Source: Oscillospiraceae bacterium (GTDB lineage: Bacteria > Bacillota > Clostridia > Oscillospirales > CAG-272). Taken from it: a stretch of DNA of 64,000 nucleotides. The number at the start of each line of letters is the position of its first letter. Within the stretch, counting starts at the first letter, position 1. The stretch is taken from assembly GCA_015064185.1 (NCBI GenBank), contig SVSS01000002.1, positions 124,001 to 188,000 on the forward strand. The letters are read 5' to 3'. Under the pieces are notes generated by a model that saw only the letters and a program-made list of their open reading frames with translations, was not told where the DNA came from and ran no database searches. Both the position numbers and the translations under genes were made by a program. Shown here piece by piece: positions 60,167 through 64,000 of the stretch.

Positions 60167-61552
60167 ATGAACACAAAGGAACTTTCGGAAAAGCTGCTTT
60201 ACCGCAAAAAAAGCGTTTACGAAAAAGCCGATAACAAAACAGTCGATGTAGCATTTAAATATGCAAAGGGCTACGCCGCATTTCTTGATGCCGCAAAAAC
60301 CGAACGTGAGGCCGTATGTGTTTCCGTAAAAATGGCTGAGGAAAAGGGCTTTAAGCCTTACAAAATGGGCGCTTCTCTCAAAGCCGGCGATAAATACTAT
60401 TACAACAACAGAGATAAAAATCTGTTTCTTTTCGTCATTGGCAGCGAGCCGATCGAAAACGGTATTCGCATCAATGCGGCGCATATCGATGCACCGCGCA
60501 TAGATCTCAAGCAGTGCCCACTTTACGAGGAGGGCGGCATGAGCTTTTTCAAAACCCATTATTACGGCGGTATTCGCAAGTATCAATGGGTAGCAACTCC
60601 GCTGTCCTTACACGGCGTTATCGTGAAGGCTGACGGCACACGCATTACCGTAAACATTGGTGAGGATGAGGGCGATCCCGTATTTTATATCAACGACCTT
60701 CTCCCCCACCTGGGGCATGAAACCGACAAAAAGCCCCTTGGCGAGGCAATTCCCGGAGAAAAGCTGAACATTCTTGTTGGCAGCCGCCCCTATGATGCCG
60801 CAGAAAGTGACGCGATCAAGCTAAACACGATGTATCTTCTAAACGAAAAATACGGTATTACAGAGGATGATTTCCTTTCCGCAGAGCTTTGTGTGGTGCC
60901 TGCCTTCAAGGCGCGAGATATTGGCTTTGATCGCGCGCTGCTCGGTGCCTACGGACACGATGACCGTGTATGCGCTTACCCCGCACTGACTGCCCTGTTA
61001 CAGGAGGATGCACCGACACATACACTCATGTGTGTGCTAGCCGATAAAGAGGAAACGGGCAGCGAGGGCAATACCGGCATGAAGAGCGCGCTTCTGCCTG
61101 ACCTGATCAATCAGATTGCAGTAGCTCTTGGCGGCGATCCCGCTGTGGTACGCGCCAACTCCAAATGCCTTTCGGCAGATGTATCCTGCGCATACGATCC
61201 CAATTTTGCAGATGTCTTTGAGAAGCGCAACACCCCCCTTCTTTCCTGCGGTGTGGTTCTGACCAAATATACCGGCTCTCGCGGCAAATCCTCAACCAAC
61301 GATGCAAGTGCCGAATATGTTGGCTGGCTTCGCGGTGTAATGGAGCGTGCAGGTGTAGTATGGCAAGCAGGCGAGCTTGGTAAGGTTGACGTCGGTGGCG
61401 GCGGAACGGTTGCCAAGTATATCGCAGGCCACAACATTGAAACGGTTGACCTCGGTGTACCCGTAATCTCCATGCACGCGCCCTTTGAGGTGATCTCCAA
61501 GGTCGATCTTTATGAGGCATATCTTGCCTTTATCGCCTTTTCTCGCGACTGA
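60167..61552 (+). CDS. M18-family aminopeptidase
   Basis: A 461-residue cytosolic zinc aminopeptidase. Metal motifs: HIDAPRID (first His), GHDDRVCAY (bridging Asp), DKEETGSEG (catalytic Glu and metal Glu) and ISMHAPFEV (last His). Length fits M18 (aspartyl/leucyl aminopeptidase type). It is two bases after the transglycosylase stop, and its own stop shares one base with the prfA ATG. Confidence 0.93.
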   Translation: MNTKELSEKLLYRKKSVYEKADNKTVDVAFKYAKGYAAFLDAAKTEREAVCVSVKMAEEKGFKPYKMGASLKAGDKYYYNNRDKNLFLFVIGSEPIENGIRINAAHIDAPRIDLKQCPLYEEGGMSFFKTHYYGGIRKYQWVATPLSLHGVIVKADGTRITVNIGEDEGDPVFYINDLLPHLGHETDKKPLGEAIPGEKLNILVGSRPYDAAESDAIKLNTMYLLNEKYGITEDDFLSAELCVVPAFKARDIGFDRALLGAYGHDDRVCAYPALTALLQEDAPTHTLMCVLADKEETGSEGNTGMKSALLPDLINQIAVALGGDPAVVRANSKCLSADVSCAYDPNFADVFEKRNTPLLSCGVVLTKYTGSRGKSSTNDASAEYVGWLRGVMERAGVVWQAGELGKVDVGGGGTVAKYIAGHNIETVDLGVPVISMHAPFEVISKVDLYEAYLAFIAFSRD

Positions 61553-62619
61553 TGTTTGACAAGTTAAATACGACCGAGGCTCGTTTCAGAGAGCTTGAGG
61601 AGCGCAGTGCTGACCCTGCTGTGGTAACAGATCCTGCCGCTTATACTGCGCTGATGAAGGAATATCGGCGCCTTGAGCCCATTGTAACGGTTTACCGCAG
61701 CTATAAAAAGGCGAGCACTGAACTTCAGGATATCAATGATCTGCTCAAAGTAGCGGATGATCAAGAAATGAAGGCGCTTGCGCTAGAAGAGCAAAAAGCG
61801 CTTTCTGAGCATCTTGTGGCACTGGAGCAGGAGCTGAAAATATTACTTCTGCCCCGCGACGAAAATGACGATCGAAACGTGATCGTAGAAATTCGTGCAG
61901 GAGCCGGCGGTGAGGAGGCGGCACTGTTTGCCGCTGTCCTTTACCGCATGTATACCATGTACGCTGAAGCAGCTGGCTTTAAAACCTCTCGCATGAGCGA
62001 AAATGAAACCGAGCTTGGCGGCTTTAGAGAAATTGTATTTATGGTAGAGGGTGACGGTGCTTATTCCCGCTTTAAATTTGAATCGGGTGTGCATCGCGTA
62101 CAGCGTGTTCCCGTTACCGAATCACAGGGGCGCATCCAAACCTCAACCGTTACGGTCGCTGTGCTTCCAGAGGCAGAGGAAGTGGATGTAGAGATCAATC
62201 CCGCAGATATCATCATGGAATCCTGCAAAAGCAGCGGTGCCGGCGGTCAGCACATCAACAAGACAGAATCTGCCGTGCGCATCACACATAAGCCCACGGG
62301 TATCGTGGTGGAATGTCAGGAGGAGCGCAGCCAATTTAAAAACCGCGACAAAGCATTAAAAATGCTGCGTGCCAAGCTGCTGGATATCAAGCGCACCGCA
62401 CAGGAAAATGAGATCGCAAGCGAGCGCCGCACGCAAGTAGGCACGGGAGATCGCAGTGAGCGTATCAGAACCTATAACTACCCACAGGGACGTATGACCG
62501 ATCACCGCATCGGCCTTACGCTCTATTCACTCGATAAGATCCTAAACGGTAACATCGGCGATATCATAGATGCACTGATCGCCGCCGATACTGCCTTAAA
62601 GCTACAACAAGAAAAATAA
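61552..62619 (+). CDS. prfA: Peptide chain release factor 1
   Basis: A 355-residue factor that ends translation at UAA and UAG. The GGQ loop is in SSGAGGQHINKTESAVR. The stop-codon tripeptide position reads PVT in QRVPVTESQ (PxT form of RF1, not SPF of RF2). ATG overlaps the aminopeptidase stop. In many Bacillota prfA is followed by prmC; here the Sua5-type gene follows directly. Confidence 0.95.
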   Translation: MFDKLNTTEARFRELEERSADPAVVTDPAAYTALMKEYRRLEPIVTVYRSYKKASTELQDINDLLKVADDQEMKALALEEQKALSEHLVALEQELKILLLPRDENDDRNVIVEIRAGAGGEEAALFAAVLYRMYTMYAEAAGFKTSRMSENETELGGFREIVFMVEGDGAYSRFKFESGVHRVQRVPVTESQGRIQTSTVTVAVLPEAEEVDVEINPADIIMESCKSSGAGGQHINKTESAVRITHKPTGIVVECQEERSQFKNRDKALKMLRAKLLDIKRTAQENEIASERRTQVGTGDRSERIRTYNYPQGRMTDHRIGLTLYSLDKILNGNIGDIIDALIAADTALKLQQEK

Positions 62620-62631
62620 GGAGTTTTTCGC

Positions 62632-63672
62632 TTGAAAACCGAAATACTTAAAATTGAGGACTTAAGCACTCAAGAAAAAGATATCTCGCGCGCGGCAGAA
62701 ATCATTTGCCGCGGCGGGCTTGTGGTGTTTCCCACTGAAACCGTTTACGGCATAGGGGGAAACGGTACAGACGCCGCAGCCGCCGTTGCCATTTACCGCG
62801 CGAAGGGTCGCCCCTCGGACAACCCTCTTATTTTGCATTTGGAAACGCCCGAGCAAGCAGAAAAATATGCGGTAACCAATGAAACCTATTATAAGCTTGC
62901 CAAGCAGTTTATGCCCGGTCCCCTTACAGTTATTTTACCCAAAAAGGATACTGTACCGTCCTCTGTTACAGGGGGGCTTGATACGGTAGCACTCCGCTGT
63001 CCCGCGCATCCTGTAGCGAATGCGCTAATCCGTGCGGCCGGTGTGCCGATTGCCGCCCCCTCGGCAAATCTTTCGGGCAAGCCCTCCCCCACACTTGCCG
63101 CGCACGTCATAGATGATCTTTCGGGCAAAGTAGACATGATCATTGACGGTGGCGCATCCGAGGTGGGGCTTGAATCCACCATTGTGGCACTTGACGGTGA
63201 TGTTGGCACGCTTTTGCGCCCCGGTGCCATTACATACGATGCACTTTGCTGCGTTTGCAAGGAGGTGCGCGTTGCCCCTGCTGTGCTTGAGGGACTTGCC
63301 AAAAATGAGCGCCCCCTCTCGCCCGGCATGAAATATCGGCATTATGCACCGCGCGCTACCCTTACACTGCTTGACGGTGAGGATGGCAGTATAAAAGCCT
63401 TTATGAGATCCGTTGCCACAGAAAAAGGCGTTGGCTTACTTTGCTACGACGAGGAGATACCATTGTTGCCAACAGCTGCCACGCTGTTTCCCGTGGGCGC
63501 ACAGGATGATCTTGCAACACAAGCCCGCCGCTTATTTGCAGTGCTGCGAGAGGCTGACGATCACCCCAATATCACAACGCTTTACGCGCATTTACCACCA
63601 AAGGACGGCTTAGGGCTTGCTTTATATAATCGCCTGATTCGCGCCGCAGCGCATACGATAAAGAAAGTATAA
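62632..63672 (+). CDS. L-threonylcarbamoyladenylate synthase (Sua5 type)
   Basis: A 346-residue enzyme that makes threonylcarbamoyl-AMP for the t6A37 tRNA base. The YrdC/TsaC domain (about 15-200) has ETVYGIGGNGTD, KGRPSDNPL and PSANLSGKPSPT. A C-terminal Sua5 domain (about 220-346) begins with SPGMKYRHYAPR, so this is the long Sua5 form, not short TsaC. The start is a TTG with AAGGAG ten bases upstream; no better ATG is in frame. Confidence 0.92.
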   Translation: MKTEILKIEDLSTQEKDISRAAEIICRGGLVVFPTETVYGIGGNGTDAAAAVAIYRAKGRPSDNPLILHLETPEQAEKYAVTNETYYKLAKQFMPGPLTVILPKKDTVPSSVTGGLDTVALRCPAHPVANALIRAAGVPIAAPSANLSGKPSPTLAAHVIDDLSGKVDMIIDGGASEVGLESTIVALDGDVGTLLRPGAITYDALCCVCKEVRVAPAVLEGLAKNERPLSPGMKYRHYAPRATLTLLDGEDGSIKAFMRSVATEKGVGLLCYDEEIPLLPTAATLFPVGAQDDLATQARRLFAVLREADDHPNITTLYAHLPPKDGLGLALYNRLIRAAAHTIKKV

Positions 63673-63696
63673 AACATAGGAAAGGTCAGATACGAG

Positions 63697-64000
63697 ATGG
63701 CAAAGAAAAGATCCTCCCCCGTAACCGAACTCTCTCAAATTATTCCGGCACCTGCTACGCCACAGCCGATTACCGAAACGATTGAAAAAAACTATATGCC
63801 TTATGTTATGAGCGTAATCGTTTCGCGTGCCATTCCCGAAATCGACGGCTTTAAGCCCTCACACCGAAAGCTCCTGTATACCATGTATAAAATGGGGCTT
63901 TTGACAGGTGCGAGAACCAAAAGTGCCAATATCGTGGGGCAGACCATGAAGCTGAACCCACACGGTGATGCCGCCATTTATGAAACCATGGTGCGCCTTA
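63697..64000 (+). CDS. Type IIA DNA topoisomerase subunit A (GyrA/ParC-like), 5' end
   Basis: Partial gene, running out of the window, 101 residues visible. After a ~35-residue leader it has YMPYVMSVIVSRAIPEIDGFKPSHRKLLY (start of the breakage-reunion domain, here spread across two motifs) and SANIVGQTMKLNPHGDAAIYE. The catalytic Tyr lies beyond the window. DGFKPSHRK differs from typical GyrA (DGLKPVHRR), so it could be the ParC-like or second A subunit found in many Clostridia. AAAGGT precedes the ATG. Confidence 0.9.
   Translation, partial: MAKKRSSPVTELSQIIPAPATPQPITETIEKNYMPYVMSVIVSRAIPEIDGFKPSHRKLLYTMYKMGLLTGARTKSANIVGQTMKLNPHGDAAIYETMVRL

Noticed and set aside
60134..60586. 150-residue minus-strand frame antisense to the M18 aminopeptidase
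   Set aside because: The plus gene has full catalytic motifs and a coupled start; the minus frame shows none.

Overview
The window looks like the chromosome of a low-to-medium GC, spore-forming member of the Clostridia (Bacillota). The sequence evidence is a SpoIIID-type sporulation regulator, CwlD- and PdaA-type cortex enzymes, a DUF1540 protein, WhiA, RbgA, a DnaE without exonuclease domain, a class 1B PyrK/PyrD pair, and many A-box/T-tract intrinsic terminators with consensus sigma-A promoters. I cannot name the genus. Gut Clostridia (Oscillospirales/Christensenellales-like) would fit the DUF4358 lipoprotein, the HxxGxW-type repeats and the small Cys- or Asn/Gln-rich proteins.

Layout. 1-3665 is the 3' part of a pyrimidine operon (pyrK-pyrD-pyrF-pyrE-pyrB), followed by a DUF815 AAA+ ATPase. 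5029-6705 (minus) holds a DUF4358 lipoprotein, an SGNH/GDSL hydrolase and a small membrane protein. 6861-10989 is polA-malQ and a DUF6440 protein. 11026-13553 (minus) is a tandem pair of 399-aa metallo-beta-lactamase-fold paralogues. 13705-16194 (minus) is radA, cwlD and an acyl carrier protein. 16336-19528 is comEC and a cysteine-rich hypothetical protein. 19589-20560 is an AraC regulator, facing a decayed locus with a rhamnulose-1-phosphate aldolase fragment. 21231-23102 is a parvulin-type lipoprotein. purA and a TrmH-family methyltransferase follow on minus, then spoIIID. 25740-26588 is gene-free, AT-rich and full of inverted repeats. 26668-33559 carries a flavodoxin-like orphan, an ApgM/ThrB2-type phosphomutase, lepB-rbgA-rnhB-yraN, thrC, a DUF1540 protein and a metallophosphatase. 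33653-37080 is tig-clpP-clpX. 37260-38799 encodes two membrane proteins. 38777-45779 (minus) has two polysaccharide deacetylases, pcrA, an Asn/Gln-repeat peptide and membrane proteins; secA follows. 48731-50288 is trmL-mnmA. 50326-58837 (minus) is a class A PBP, dnaE, whiA, murB and a YjjG-like HAD enzyme. 58979-64000 is coaE, a lytic transglycosylase, an M18 aminopeptidase, prfA, a Sua5/TsaC protein and the start of a type IIA topoisomerase A subunit.

Most of this is housekeeping. I see no complete new defence, CRISPR or mobile system. The points most worth a second look are: a PyrB with a fused PyrI-type zinc domain; two places where an intrinsic terminator is built around the next gene's ribosome binding site or start codon; the hairpin-rich non-coding island with a perfect 34-bp palindrome; the aldolase relic beside an AraC regulator; the Asn/Gln microsatellite peptide; and murB directly next to whiA without rapZ/yvcK.
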